From contig WHUZ01000002.1 in NCBI GenBank assembly GCA_015179045.1, positions 806,001 through 870,000 on the forward strand: 64,000 nucleotides of DNA. Reading direction: 5' to 3'. The stretch's first letter is position 1. Every line of letters begins with the position of its first letter. Source of the stretch: Kalaharituber pfeilii (lineage: Eukaryota > Ascomycota > Pezizomycetes > Pezizales > Pezizaceae). Position numbers and translations under genes: made by a program. A model generated the notes under the pieces. It was given only the letters and a program-made list of their open reading frames with translations, searched no databases and was not told the origin of the DNA. This document shows, one piece after another, positions 1 to 11,764 of this stretch.

Positions 1-1500
1 GTATAATCTTAGATTGCCTTTCTTTGACAGCAGGGTCATTCGTTCGGCTAGAGTTCTTGCGAGCAGCCAAAGACTTAGCGTTGGCATCAAGTTCAGTTTG
101 AACTGAAGCAGTTCCAGAGGTCAAGGCCTTAGCGATAATTGCAATTTCCTTGGCCTTCTCAACAGCGAAAGAGAACCAATCTGCCACCTCTTCTGGCAGC
201 TTCTTTTCAGAGGCGAGAGTATGGGGAGTGTGAAGGAGAGATGAGGATGTAGCAACCACCACTCTGTCAGCACCAAGCGCTTGGATAGCTGCTTGAGCGG
301 TTTCGATTGCTTTGTTAAGGTCAGTCTTCCAGATGTTCCTCCCGTCGACAAGACCGAGGGAGATTGTCTGGCCAGGAGCAATGTGCTTTAGCACTTCAGA
401 CAGCTGCTGAGGAGCTCTGACCAAATCGATGTGAATTGCGGAGACCTTGGAGAGGCTTGGCAAAACATCGAGATTGTGCACAATATCTCCGAAATATGTA
501 GCAACAACCAACTTAGGAATCTTAGACCCCAAAGTAGCGAATCGCTCATATGCGGTCTTGAAAGCTTCTTTAGTCCTCTTGTCCGGAAGGTCGAGGACAA
601 GAATTGGCTCATCGATTTGGACGGTTTCTGCACCCGCTTCGGCAAGCTTGACAAGCAGCTCTTCGTAGACTGGGAGAAGATTGTTGAGAAGGGTAATGGG
701 CTCAACCTTCTGGCGACGATCAGCCTTTCCAAGATGAAGGAAAGAAACTGGACCAACGAGGACAGGGCGAGTGATGATTCCTTGTTCTTTGGCCTCCAAG
801 AACTCCACAACTGGCTTGGGGTTTGCAGCAAGCTTGAAGCTTTGGTTCTCTGCAAGAGTAGGTTTCACGTAGTGGTAGTTTGAATCAAACCATTTCACCA
901 TTTCCTTGAAGCCATGTTAGCAAACGAAAGCCTTCGTTCTTTAGGAAAATTAACATACCAAGCTAGGAACATCCACAGCAGGAGAGGATTCGGTAGCAGC
1001 CCTTTGCAAACCACGACCCATAGCGAAGAACTCGTCAATTGGAGCGAGTTCATATTTGGTATAACGCTCGGGGACAGCCTATAATAGGGTAGTCAGTTCT
1101 GTGTACCGTAGTTATCAATGAGTCTGCGGAAAGATGAAGGCCTACATTGAATAGCTGGATGTGGTCAAGGAATTGATCGTAGTAAGAGAAATCATTGCTG
1201 GCAATGATTTCGACACCAGCATCTTTTTGGATCTTCCAATGAGCTGCTCGGAGAGCCTTTCCAGTCTCAAGAAGCGACTCGACAGACTTCTTTCCAGCCC
1301 AGTAAGCCTCAGTAGCCTTCTTGAGCTCACGGTCGGCTATTTAGACATAGATTAGCATTTCAGCAAACCTTGATGTTCGTCAGGATGAAAAACGTACCTC
1401 CCATGCGAGGGAACCCGAGAACGGATCTTTTGGAAAAGCAAGTGTTAGTAAAACTTCCTCAGACTTTCACAATTGAGAGCATCACTTACGAGGACACCAT
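1..1500 (-). CDS. MET6: Cobalamin-independent methionine synthase, 5' half (window-truncated)
   Basis: Transfers methyl from 5-methyltetrahydropteroyl-triglutamate to homocysteine, the last step of methionine synthesis, in the cytosol. Exons by eye: 1490-1500, 1398-1426, 1146-1336, 959-1078, 904 to beyond position 1. Phases agree at every junction. The start reads MVSSSVLGFPRMG then ADRELKKATEAYWAGK, the hallmark N-terminus of the family, followed by SNDFSYYDQFLDH and APIDEFFAMGRG. The last exon reads LAANPKPVVEFLEAKE and PVLVGPVSFL. About 418 of the usual ~765 residues are present; the catalytic zinc-binding C-terminal barrel lies outside the window. The first two exons are only 11 and 29 nt. 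Identification is secure; the 5' splice sites are inferred. Confidence 0.95.
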
Positions 1501-2020
1501 GTCGACTGTAGTTTCCTTGCCAAAGACAATTGCAATTGTGTCCCTCAGATTAAGTTTTGGCGCAGGAATTGAGTTCGAAAAGACGGGGATGAGGGGATGA
1601 GGGGATGAGGGGAGGTGGAGAGCAGCAAAAGGAGGGATAGGGGCACGACTATAAGTACAAGGCGGGGGAGGGGCAGAAAAAAAATCACTGTTAGTGCCCT
1701 CGCACCACCCCGCTACACTCGCCAAGATATGCTGCCTGTCTCCCAGCCATCCATCCCCACCCCCCCCGCCCCGCTCCCAGCCTAGGCGACGGCAGCTTGC
1801 TTTCGTACATTCAGTAGCACACAACGAGCGCAGTGCATTCCAATCCCCTCCTGCGGCAAGCAAACAGAGCTGCAACTGGCCCATGCACAAGCCTGTCCTG
1901 TCCTCTACTCCAGCTTTTGACTAGGTGAGTCCCCAGCAGCCAGCTCCCCTCGATGCAAAACCCCGCAGCTATTGACTAGCCGTTCTCGTACTCAGCACTG
2001 AATGCATAATTGCTTTTGAG
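1501..2020. promoter_or_regulatory. Divergent intergenic region between MET6 and an unrecognised gene
   Basis: 520 bp between the MET6 start and the rightward gene. It is rich in C/G homopolymer and purine runs (a GGGGATGA repeat at 1586-1612, a C run near 1760). No coding signal is convincing. It should hold both promoters; no specific operator was recognised. Confidence 0.5.
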
Positions 2021-4439
2021 ATGTCCATTTTCTGCTGCACTAGCCCCAGATCGTATTCTCCGCGGGGGGTGCTGGAGCCTTCGGTTCGCTCCCTTAGCTT
2101 TATTCATGCACACCGCAAAATCAAATGGACAGGTCCTGGCCGCCGCCATTCCAGACAAGACATTGAAGCATTTTACCAAGAAGGGAAAAGACTGAAGCAA
2201 GAGGAAGATTCACATGATGAAGATGTCAAACAACCACATACTCTGAGCTTTCACCCCGCGTTCGGAGAATATAAAGATGATGGTAGAACAGCCCTACAAA
2301 ATCCCGAACCACTGAGTAATATAACTACTTCTGATGCACATATATTGTAAGTCAATACTTGAACGTTATTTGATGGTTACTGATGTGCTGATAAATATAG
2401 CTTCGAAACTGGAGCTCAGTCTCGGAATTCAGTCTCAGTGAACCTTAATCAATTGCTTCCTAATTCTGACTATATATTCTCTGCAGTTCAGGATGATGTC
2501 AGAGCTAATGATACTGCAAAAGTGGGCAGATCTGCAACCTCTATTGCTTCAAGAAGAGGTTTTATAAGTTTACGGCTTACTATAGAGAAAGGTGTGGTGC
2601 CTATAGAAAGTCTCAACGGAGGAGAGTTTCTAGGAACTGCTTCAAAACTGACAGTCTCTGTACTTGGTTCACCTAACACCCTTACAGCAAATATGCATAT
2701 GAGCACAGCAAATAAAGCTACTCAGCCACCCCCCTCCGATATGGAGAGAATTATTCTGGAACCTACTGCAAAGTGTGAAAGAGCTCTCCAAGGAATTGTA
2801 GGTGGCGGCGTCGGAATGGATATTAGTGCTAATATTGACTTGTCCAACCCCAAAGGAATCGAGATGGGGACCTTAGAGCAAAAGGACGTACCTGCACCAA
2901 GGCTACACAACGTACTCTGTGTCTGACTTGCCGACACGTGCAGTTGGAGCGAATAATTTCTTCAATGATATACCCCAGCTTCTTGAACCGTCATCTATTT
3001 CACTCATTACCATGGCTACATCCCCCACTCCAACTCCACTCTTAGAGAAAGCAAATCTGCATGATGAAAAGCAAAGCCCAACTTCGTCTAAAACTGTTGG
3101 CTGTACAACTACAAGAAAAGATCTTACAGGAGGCTATATAGCTAGAAGAAATCGAGGAATAGTGTACCTTGACAGCTCTTCCTCTTACTACACTTCTGAA
3201 TCATTATCCTCATTAGACCTTGCCGTCGCCCCAGTACCCCCCATTCCCGAAGGCATCATTGCTAGTATGGCCCGAGGATTCTCAACTCAAGCTGCTACTC
3301 TTAATTCATTATCGGCTTCTTCGTCTGCTCAGCTTAAATCATTGAACGAATTTATTCACGGTGAGATCCAGAAAAGATCGGATGAATGTATGATTATGCC
3401 AGCGACAAGTTCTGGGTCAGGCTGTGCTCCACTAAGCTCCACTTTTCAACAAACACATGAAGATTTGGTTCACGAAACCTCTCATCAAAACGTTTCGCTT
3501 TATAATGATGAATATGAAGCCAGAACCGCGAGTCTGTCAATTCCAGCCCCGAGTGTGTCAGAGCATGAAGTGGCAAAAGTCAAAGATAATGGGTCAATTT
3601 TCTGGGAAACGGGAGCCTCAAAACGACCTCTTTTGGCAGAAACAGGAGTGGGTTTTATTCCCATTAATAAAAAATGGAACCTCAGTAGCGACAAACTGGA
3701 CAAGCGATGGGGAGGTGTTTCCCATCATAAGAAAAGTCATAGCAATGAAGCAAGTGTTGACAATGTCAAGTTGTGGTTGGAAGAGCAACAATATGTCAAT
3801 ACAGGATGCCAACCTCCAATAAGTGAGAAGAAATCTAAAAGTCTGAGTTTCCAAAAAAATTTCACTAAAAGTATGTCAAGACTTAGAAACCGCCTAAGTG
3901 CAAACCTGAAGCCCACAGGCGTTTCTGTCCGTATCAGAAGTTCCGCTTGGGATGGACGTGGAGAGTTTGCAAGGCGCAATACTCCTTCTGAATCTGTAAC
4001 TACCACAATTCTTGGAGACTACATTCATGTACCCTCACAGATAGTCTGGTTGGCACGACCTCCGACCATATCCTCACAGAATGATACGCCGGATTCGGAA
4101 CAAGTAATTGCAAATATTACTTTCTTCCCCAGTTTACCGCCTAAGCCTAGAGTAGATGAAAAGTCAGCACCGGATGAAAACTTTGAGGATTATCATGATT
4201 ATCAGTATGCCGAAGCGGCGGAAGTTATTAGAGCTATAAATCGAGCAGATCATGACAGCTCCGCTGGTGAGGAATGTAAAATATGTGGAAACGTGCGTCA
4301 TAGTTCCACACCTCTCGCGGTCAATATGCACCGTTATAGCGCAATATATGATGACTGTGTGATTTTTCCATTCCAAGGAGGCGGGCACGAGGATGAGGAC
4401 AACACCAAAGCGGAAACCCTGGACACTGCATTTCCTTAA
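2021..4439 (+). CDS. Hypothetical protein, 757 aa, three exons
   Basis: I do not recognise this protein. Exons by eye: 2021-2346, 2401-2887, 2979-4439. Phases match (TT|C, then phase 0) and the 55- and 91-nt introns have GT-AG ends. The protein is hydrophilic and rich in Ser/Thr/Pro, without signal peptide or membrane segment. A basic patch (KKSKSLSFQKNFTKSMSRLR) lies just after the middle of the third exon. Near the C-terminus CKICGNVRHSSTPLAVNMH resembles half of a zinc-binding CxxC site. Codon use looks coding over more than 2 kb. The start is uncertain because the first exon is short and lies in a GC-rich leader; the third exon is the firmest part. A regulatory or scaffold role would be guesswork. 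Confidence 0.6.
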
Positions 4440-7351
4440 TCAAACCTCTTGGCACTAGATACCTAGTCTTGTCCAGATACTCCATCTCCATACATTTGAC
4501 TTGGTATGGTACAAAAAACACTAATTTCTATCATCGGCATTCCGGTCATGAGACTAGTCGGTATTGTAATATGTTTGCTTCTGCACTTTGCTATCGTCAG
4601 TCCTTACACTCCATTATTTCAGCCCAAGACAGAAGCGGAAATTAAGTTTGATACATCATGCAACTTCCAAAGCATGGTTGGGCGAACAAGTCCTGTGACT
4701 TCATCACAAACTGTTCCAACGGATGAAATAAAGGCTTCAGATTTTTAATTGAAATGTTATCATTCACCGTCTTGGAGTTGTACAGTACCATAGGATGACC
4801 TAATTCACGTCATGACCACTTGTTTCCCAGCCCGGATGCTTGTTACACGTGCTTACGTTGTATCATATTGGGAAATCAGCATTCTGGTCTGAATCAGCCA
4901 AAACATATCCTCATAGACTTGGTGCGTTTGAAGCCCAATGTAGCCCTATCATTATAGTTGAGGAGTTTTCGGTAGCTTTCAAGGAGGAAAATATACGTTT
5001 GCTTTAGCAACAATGTGTCAGTTTATGCCAAGGCCGCCCTCTGGTTACCGCAAAATTTGCCCATCCACAGTAAAGAATCCCACAATATCTTCTCTTAAGG
5101 CATTCTTTTCCTACCACCAAAATTTTAGTGCAAGATGAGGTGTCGTGTTCATCCTCCAAAGACCGCAAATTTCCATGCTATCATCACACAATGATAATTA
5201 GGCGAGACGCACTTTATGAGTATCTGGGCATGAGATACAGGTTGACTTTAAGAACCATTTGTACTTCTCAGACCTGAAGCATGATTACTCATTAAGTACC
5301 CTTACTATTATGATGGTACTGTACCTATGCTGTACGGGGTATTAGATTGAATCATCATTGATTTATATGGACGCACCTATGGTATATAGCGCTGATTGAT
5401 ACGCAAGTCTACATTATCCATATTCTTGCAACTCTATTTATTTGTTCAACTACAGGTTTGTATGTTTGATATCTTATTCCTCATCACTTCTTATGAGAAC
5501 TCGTTGGTTTGCTTGGGAAGGGTTGGCGAGAGCCCGTCGCTTGGAGCGACTTTGACATTCAGAAAACTAGTTGCCAATCAGGAGTTTGCTATCGGTCGTT
5601 TAAATTTGAGCGACGAAATTCGAAGTAACTCTGACGGGTGTGCATGCAACACCAAGTTTTCATACATCTCAAGAGCCAATTGATGAAGCACTGCCATAGA
5701 TATTCGAACCGGAACTTTTCAACATTTGATTCGTTGCTTATCTCGCTAGCCAAACGACCACGTGCCTCCGCTTCTCTAATTGTTGCAGATGAGCAAACGC
5801 ACGTGAGAGAGTCTGGCACGACTCGATTCGTGGAGGGAGCAATCTCTTGGCGTTACCGAGGCAGGGCCACGGGGGGGGGGTGGTTTCACAACGGAGATTT
5901 AGGTTGCGACATCTCATCTTCCCTGCCTATGATACTCGATACTAGCACTTACTCTTGTTCGGTGGCAGAGCGCATTGACTGGCTGCCGCTGATCTGTCTT
6001 CTTTTACGTTACACCTGCAGCAATCGCTAGAGTATCATGATAATATGACGCAGGCAAGGCTGCGATTGGGCGCCGTGGCCATTTCAAACCCCCAAGCATC
6101 AGCGTCGCACGGATCTCAAACATGGAGCCGTCGCACGTCGCAAGCGGCCAGTCCGGTCCAGTCCGGTCCAGTCCAGTCCAGTCCAGCCCAGTCCAGTCCA
6201 GGGGCGCTGTCGAAACCCCCGTCTGCATGGACCCCGGCGCCCACGGCCGCTCAACGCCCCCCGTTGGGCCAGCGAATTATTGGCACCGTGTGCGGTTAAG
6301 CCATGGTCATGCTACCTTTGCACCTCACGCATTCCCATGTCCCGACAATGCCCCCCCAACGATGCCCCCCCTTCCCCCCCCCAGCAAGGATAGCATTTGG
6401 CCGTGATTGGCCAAACTGCACTGCTTTCCCAGTCCACCATTGCCCCCAGTTCTGAGTCCACAATGGAGGCTTCGCCCATGGCCACAGCCTTTCCACTTGC
6501 TGGATTGTATGATGTTCAAAACTGCCACCCTCCCCCATTCCCCACTAATCCGCCCTTTTTTTTGCTCATTTGCAGTTGACATGCTCTTCCTTTCTCCCCT
6601 GGTGGTGTAGAATCGATATTCTTTCTTTACAATCGCTGTCTAAGAATCTCTTAATATCCCCCCCCCGGGCTCCTTGGCGGAGAAGGTTCGCCTGTGCCTG
6701 CGTCCGACTACAGCTGATAGGGTAAGCTGCGAAGTTCAAGTTCAACAGGTTATAACGATATTACAGCGAGGGAGTCACAGTGTTTCTAGGGGATATCTAT
6801 ACCCAAATTTTATTCACTCGTTTTTTCCCTTTCCTTCTGTGTGCCCGTGCGATTCTCTCCATTGGATTCGATTCCCCAGCTGCCCCCCTCCGAACAGTAT
6901 CGGTCTTTACATATATTACTAAGGGGATTTTCAAGAAGGGATATCATCAAAGAAAACGCCTTGATTTGAGCTGGATTCAACCTTCATTTGTATATTGATA
7001 TTTCATTTTCCGTTACTGGGAGGTCTACAGACGCAACCTTTCCAGGCGCTTCGTGAAGAGAACGATCGGCATTGATCACCCACTTTATTCTTTTGTGCAT
7101 TATTCGAACGCATAATCTATCAGCAGGGGGTGGTGCTCTTTAGAAGCCAGTACAATAGGATTATATACAATCGTTCAACTGCAATCTCGAGAGAGGAAGC
7201 CGTGCATTTGGAGTTCAATTACCTTCGAACGGGAAGTCTCTGTGAGACGTTCCCCTACATCGCAGCATCGACTACTGGTTTTGCCCGATATTTCTATAAG
7301 GCCTTCAGCAGTGTTGGAGAACTGCTGGAAGCTGGTTGAATTTTATACTCA
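4440..7351. other. 2.9-kb intergenic region with low-complexity patches
   Basis: No gene is supported. Small open frames at 4506-4748, 5396-5683 and 5638-6030 have no recognisable family. A CCAGTCCGGT-type tandem repeat lies at 6150-6205, and C runs lie near 6345-6380 and 6658-6667. The 6700-7350 stretch directly upstream of the GPI protein is probably its promoter and leader. Confidence 0.5.
6150..6205. repeat. Short tandem repeat (CCAGT/CCGGT units)
   Basis: Repeated 5-10 bp units (CAGTCCGGTC, CAGTCCAGTC) run for about 50 bp. Related GGCCxGTCC units occur inside both copies of the large TIR element further on. Confidence 0.7.
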
Positions 7352-8821
7352 ATGTTCACAATACGAAAATACCTTTTTTCCTTCTTAGCCCTTACCCTGT
7401 CAACAGCAAAGGCGCTTCCACATCCTTCGCTTCCCTACACGGATAATGCCATTGACTTTGAAAAGCCTCCTCAGGATACTAGGGATGTGTTTATTTGGTC
7501 AATAAGTCCAGCAGTAGAGCTTGACCAAGAGGACTGGGGCCTTGGTGAGGACGAAGGCTCGCCAGCGTTGATAAGCCCTGAAGAGCCTACAGACGACGAG
7601 ATGAGCAAGGCCCCGAAGGAACATAAGGTCGGAAAAGGGATTTTGGTTCCTACCTCACTCGTTGAGGACATCGTCAGCACTCCTTGTGAGACTTTGATAT
7701 CAACTCCTACGGAAGACCCTCAGGCCGATACGACTACTGAATTTATAGATATAACATCGACCACACCTGAACCAGATCCACAGGAAGGGACTAATCCTCA
7801 CTCTACCCCATGTGAAGAAGAATTAACACGAGCGCCGGAGCCCGAACCTCAGACGGACCTAAGCACTCCTTGTGAGACCTCGATATCAACTGTAGAGTCT
7901 GATCCTCAAACACAAACAACAAGTGTTGACAAAACCATTACCCCTACACTGGAACCAGAACCATACGAGACCTTAACACCGGAACCGATTGAAGAGACAA
8001 CTAGTACCCCTTGTGACGTTTCGACAACAGTGGCACCGGCGCCTGATGAAGAGACAATCAGTGCCCCTCGCAAGACATCTTCAAAGCCACCACCTGTGGA
8101 GGAGACACCTAGTACCCCATGTGACACACCAACAGCGACTACCCCTTGTGATGTTGAGCCAACTTCAACAAGCACACCATGTGAGAATGAGACTTCAACA
8201 TCGGATGAAGTGGTCACCACCACTACAGCACCAGACAGTACAGGCACAAGTGAGCCAATCACATCAACAACTTCCTCCGAGCCATCTTTTATTCTTCTCC
8301 CAAACATAACACACTCAAGGTCCTTGAGCATTCCAGATTCTCCCGTGATCACAGATATACCAAGTATTACAACAACAACCTCAGTAGAATCCGTGGAGAC
8401 ACCAACCAATACTCGAAACGAAACCTCAAAAACTGACTTTTCTACATCTATTCCCCCCACGACGAGCGAAATTTCGACTGCTAGCTCAACGACTCTTCCA
8501 CAAGAAACAACGGTGATAACCAACCAAACATCAATTCCCCGACCTTCATCTACATCGGCCGAGCCTGGCGTAGTCAGCACACCAAAGGCTGAGCTTCCGC
8601 CGCAGGTATTTGACGGTGATAGTCTGAATTTTGACGAGCTGGCAAATTATGTGGATGAGCACCAGAGTGGCCTGAATGAAGAGACGACTGTGACGTGTAC
8701 AGGGTGTGGAGACTCTCTGCGAACGTTGCCATTTCAGTCTGGGGCTGGGAGGGTATGGGATAGAGGCATGCAATGGTGGATTCTTGGGATGGTAGCTATT
8801 GGTCTTGCAGGGGTTTTCTAA
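7352..8821 (+). CDS. Secreted GPI-type Ser/Thr-rich mucin with TPC repeats
   Basis: Single-exon gene, 489 aa. The N-terminus (MFTIRKYLFSFLALTLSTAKA) is a signal peptide with a likely cut after AKA. The body is dominated by Ser, Thr, Pro and Glu. A short motif, [ST]TPC[ED], recurs seven times between about residues 110 and 280 (STPCET, STPCEE, STPCDV, STPCDT, TTPCDV, STPCEN). Near the end TCTGCGDS carries two further cysteines. The chain ends in a hydrophobic tail (WWILGMVAIGLAGVF) after small residues (QSGAG), as for a GPI anchor. It is likely a cell-surface or wall mannoprotein, heavily O-glycosylated; the paired cysteines could cross-link it. No enzymatic domain was seen and the family is not recognised. 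Confidence 0.8.
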   Translation: MFTIRKYLFSFLALTLSTAKALPHPSLPYTDNAIDFEKPPQDTRDVFIWSISPAVELDQEDWGLGEDEGSPALISPEEPTDDEMSKAPKEHKVGKGILVPTSLVEDIVSTPCETLISTPTEDPQADTTTEFIDITSTTPEPDPQEGTNPHSTPCEEELTRAPEPEPQTDLSTPCETSISTVESDPQTQTTSVDKTITPTLEPEPYETLTPEPIEETTSTPCDVSTTVAPAPDEETISAPRKTSSKPPPVEETPSTPCDTPTATTPCDVEPTSTSTPCENETSTSDEVVTTTTAPDSTGTSEPITSTTSSEPSFILLPNITHSRSLSIPDSPVITDIPSITTTTSVESVETPTNTRNETSKTDFSTSIPPTTSEISTASSTTLPQETTVITNQTSIPRPSSTSAEPGVVSTPKAELPPQVFDGDSLNFDELANYVDEHQSGLNEETTVTCTGCGDSLRTLPFQSGAGRVWDRGMQWWILGMVAIGLAGVF

Positions 8822-9321
8822 ACGGATTTCTGTCGGGGACTAGTGGTTGAGTGGTGAACATTTGGGTTTCACTATTGCATTACCTTGAAATGTAGCATTC
8901 TTCAACTCTTTCTGTCATTTATCGTTTTTGTATATTATAGATTTCAACACAAATTTCTCTTTTTTCTTGCCATATGGTGTCTTGGGGTTTTTGATTCGAC
9001 AAATTCAATTTTGCATATCTATACTTGTAATCACATTTTTGATTAATAATTAGTATCTACGCCCTCAAATAGCAACATCTAAAATTGCAAAGACCAAGGA
9101 GGAAACAGAATTGTTATCAAGCTTTTTACGTATCATGCTGTATTATCTATAAACCGTGCGGAAGAACTCATAAACATAAAGAAATCCCAAGATTGTACAC
9201 TCCATAGAATAAGAACCGAATTTTCACGAATCAACAAACGAAAAAAAAAAAAAAAAAGAAAAAAAAAAACAGAGCTAAAGGAGATTGCTTGACTCTACAA
9301 GTTGAAGAGCAACGCTCCATA
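8822..9321. other. Convergent 3' intergenic region
   Basis: 500 bp of AT-rich DNA between the stop codons of the mucin gene and the membrane-protein gene. It contains a broken A tract at 9241-9269. No coding signal was seen. Confidence 0.5.
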
Positions 9322-10836
9322 TCACGACTCCGTAAACGAGCTCTGCGCCGATCCTGGCACAGATTGCAGCCCCTCGCACTTGAGTTCGTCCTGGGAAGCC
9401 CCTCCGTACTCTTCCCAATCATCCTCAAAGCTTCTGCTAAAACGCCGCCTAGCGTGCGGCGTACTCGCAGGACTGCTTCCCCACTGGCTCCTAATCGTAT
9501 TCCCCGGTGTGCTTGGCGGCGACGAAAACGGCCCGTTACCCTCAACCCCGAACCTCGTTCTCGGGTGCCGTGGTGTATTTGGTGTGGATGTATCAAAGTC
9601 TTGATGCTGCTGCTGCTGCTGCTGCTCACCTGCGCTCATGGGCGACCGTGCCAAATACAGCGATCTTGCAATCATTCTCGCGCGCTTCTTCGCATCGCCT
9701 TTCGTTTTGACCCAGTCGCTGCGTGACTCTAGCTTGCGGATCGCGGCACGGACGTCTTCGTCTTCCATGAGTTCCTTTCCAGTGAGAGCCTCAATTTCCC
9801 AGAATCGGACTGCTTGTGCACGTAATTGTGGGTCGCGCATGGCAGCGTGCTTCATGCATGTGGCGCTGTTGATCACGCCCATTGATTTTTCGAGCATGGA
9901 ACTAACCTCCTCGAGTTTCTCATCGGGGAGGTCCTCAATGAGGTTACCCCATCGACCGGTACCGGTGAGGTATATTGCGTACCCCAACAGGCCGTCGACG
10001 CTCGCGATGGCGAGACCACGGTACACGTAGAGGTTCCAGTGAGGGAAGACAGCGTCGGAGGTGGTGCGGGAAAGAATGTTGTCGCGGTGGTTGTATGTCG
10101 CGATGTACCACGTTTCTGCGATCGCGAGCGCGATGCCGGCGAGGGTAGCTTGCGTGCGCCAGATGCGGGCAGGTTTATTGAGGGAGGCCCCGAAGGCGGA
10201 GGAGGTGACGATGCCGAGGAGGATGACGTGGAGAAGGTGGGGCATAAGGATGCGGGGGAGAGAGTAGTAGAGGAAGGTCTCAGGGTGGTCGACGCGGCAC
10301 CAGGTGCAGGATGTCAGCGGGCCAGGGCCGTAGAGTGCGTAGAGGAGGCGGCCATCTTTTGAAGTTAGACGTTTGCGGAGGAGGTCATCCGTGGGGATGG
10401 GAGGGCGGAGGGAGTGAAGGCGGTTGAAGACGACGTCGGTCGAGGTCTGCAGAAGGCGGGAGGACGTCTTGCGGATGATGTTTTCGGGGTGGAAGAGGGG
10501 GAGGGTAGAGAGGAGCGCAATGAAGGAGGAGAGGAAGAGGAGGTTGAGGAGATGCTGAGTAGGGCGGGGCAGGGGGCGAGGTGGGTGAGCGGGGTGCCGG
10601 ATGGTGTGATAGAAGGAGCGCAGGCGGGGCTGGTTTGGGGGGGGGGGGAGAGGAGATTAGCTGGTGGGAGACGGGGGGCTGGGAGGGGGAGGGGAAGCGT
10701 ACGTAGAGGATCGGGCCGAAGAAGAGGATGAGCGACTGGGCGCTGGAGAAGGCATTGTTAGCTCAAGTGGCCGAGTATCTCCGGTGGGTGGGGGGGATTG
10801 CAGAGAGCAGAGGGCTTACGTCGACCAGGACACCAT
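9322..10836 (-). CDS. Conserved fungal multi-pass membrane protein, 454 aa
   Basis: Exons by eye: 10820-10836 (17 nt), 10703-10742, 9322-10629. The start reads MVSWSTAQSLILFFGPILY, a membrane segment; the second intron has a clear GTACGC...AACCAG pattern. The third exon reads HTIRHPAHPPRPLPRP, a hydrophobic stretch, then LTSKDGRLLYALYGPGPL. A CxxC pair (C127, C130) precedes HPETFLYYSLPRILMPHLL. More membrane segments follow (HVILLGIVTSSAFG and beyond), then the soluble stretch WGNLIEDLPDEKLEEVSSML. The C-terminal ~100 residues are a disordered Ser/Pro tail with a polyglutamine run. I recall this layout from an uncharacterised fungal family sometimes labelled chorismate-synthase-like; no enzymatic motif supports that name. 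Function unknown. Confidence 0.85.
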
Positions 10837-11580
10837 GGTTGATGATCTCCTACGGCAATGGCTCCATGGGGGTGTGCTGTATGTGCTGGTGGAGCAGCTG
10901 GCGTCGAGCTCGCGCTGGCGGACAGGGACCAAGGAGCCCTGTACTGAGTACACTGTACTCGAGTACTTCCTGCGCAGCCAAAAGCAAAACGTGTCTGGAG
11001 GGAAGTCTTACTAAGCGTGGGCTGCGGCTGGCCGAGCCCCCCGTGACCCTCATACGAACGCATGGCGCCTCGGCTACATGGCCGCCTGAGGTTAGCCGCC
11101 AAGCGAGAAACTGTTTGGCTGTTGCTATTGTGAGATCCGCTTCGTTAAATCAGCGTGACTCCAGAATTTTGAAAAATGTATGACTTTATGCATGCACCCT
11201 AACTACACGTGGAGCTAGCTATGATAGCAATGCCTGTGGCTGGCGCATGCGGCCGATGCGCGGCCTGCCCTTGCTAGTTTTCTGTGTGCACCGCCACAGT
11301 GGCCGGCCTTGCAAATTCTTAACAGCATTTGCTAACATCACACTAACCCCGAACTTGAAAGTTGTTGGAGCTCTGCTACGATACAGCCTGAGCTTTGCCA
11401 AACAAAAAAAAAAAGAAAATAGGAACATTAAAAAAAAAAAAAAAAAATAAAATTCAACGAATATCTGACGATCCGAACACGGCAAAGTTGCACGTCGTCG
11501 AAGACTCACAGACGGGCTTATCGCTACTGTGTCGTCATTTGAAGCCGGCCCCCTAGTCAACACGGACGCTATTGTTGACA

Positions 11581-11622
<42 letters not shown>

Positions 11623-11764
11623 CACAAGCACCCCGTTGCCGATTCGTAGACTCATACATCGCTGCGCTAGAGGAGACGAATTCGAAGAAGGGAAGAAGGG
11701 AAGTGGCTGAGAGAAGCAGAGAAGTTGAGATAGGAGTCTCTACACCGCTCATTAGCCAGGCCGA
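10837..11764. promoter_or_regulatory. Divergent intergenic region upstream of GET2
   Basis: 928 bp between two divergent starts, so it should carry both promoters. It includes A-rich runs at 11402-11448 and a hexanucleotide repeat (see next entry). No gene was seen. Confidence 0.5.
11583..11622. repeat. Hexanucleotide microsatellite (ACGAGC)n
   Basis: ACGAGC is repeated about six times in tandem, about 140 bp upstream of the GET2 start. Confidence 0.85.

Noticed and set aside
1486..1890. 134-codon minus-strand frame overlapping the MET6 start
   Set aside because: Runs through the first MET6 exon in the wrong frame and through the promoter.
7906..8580. 224-codon frame antisense to the mucin gene
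   Set aside because: Mirror of Ser/Thr/Pro codons of the sense gene; the sense strand has signal peptide and GPI tail.
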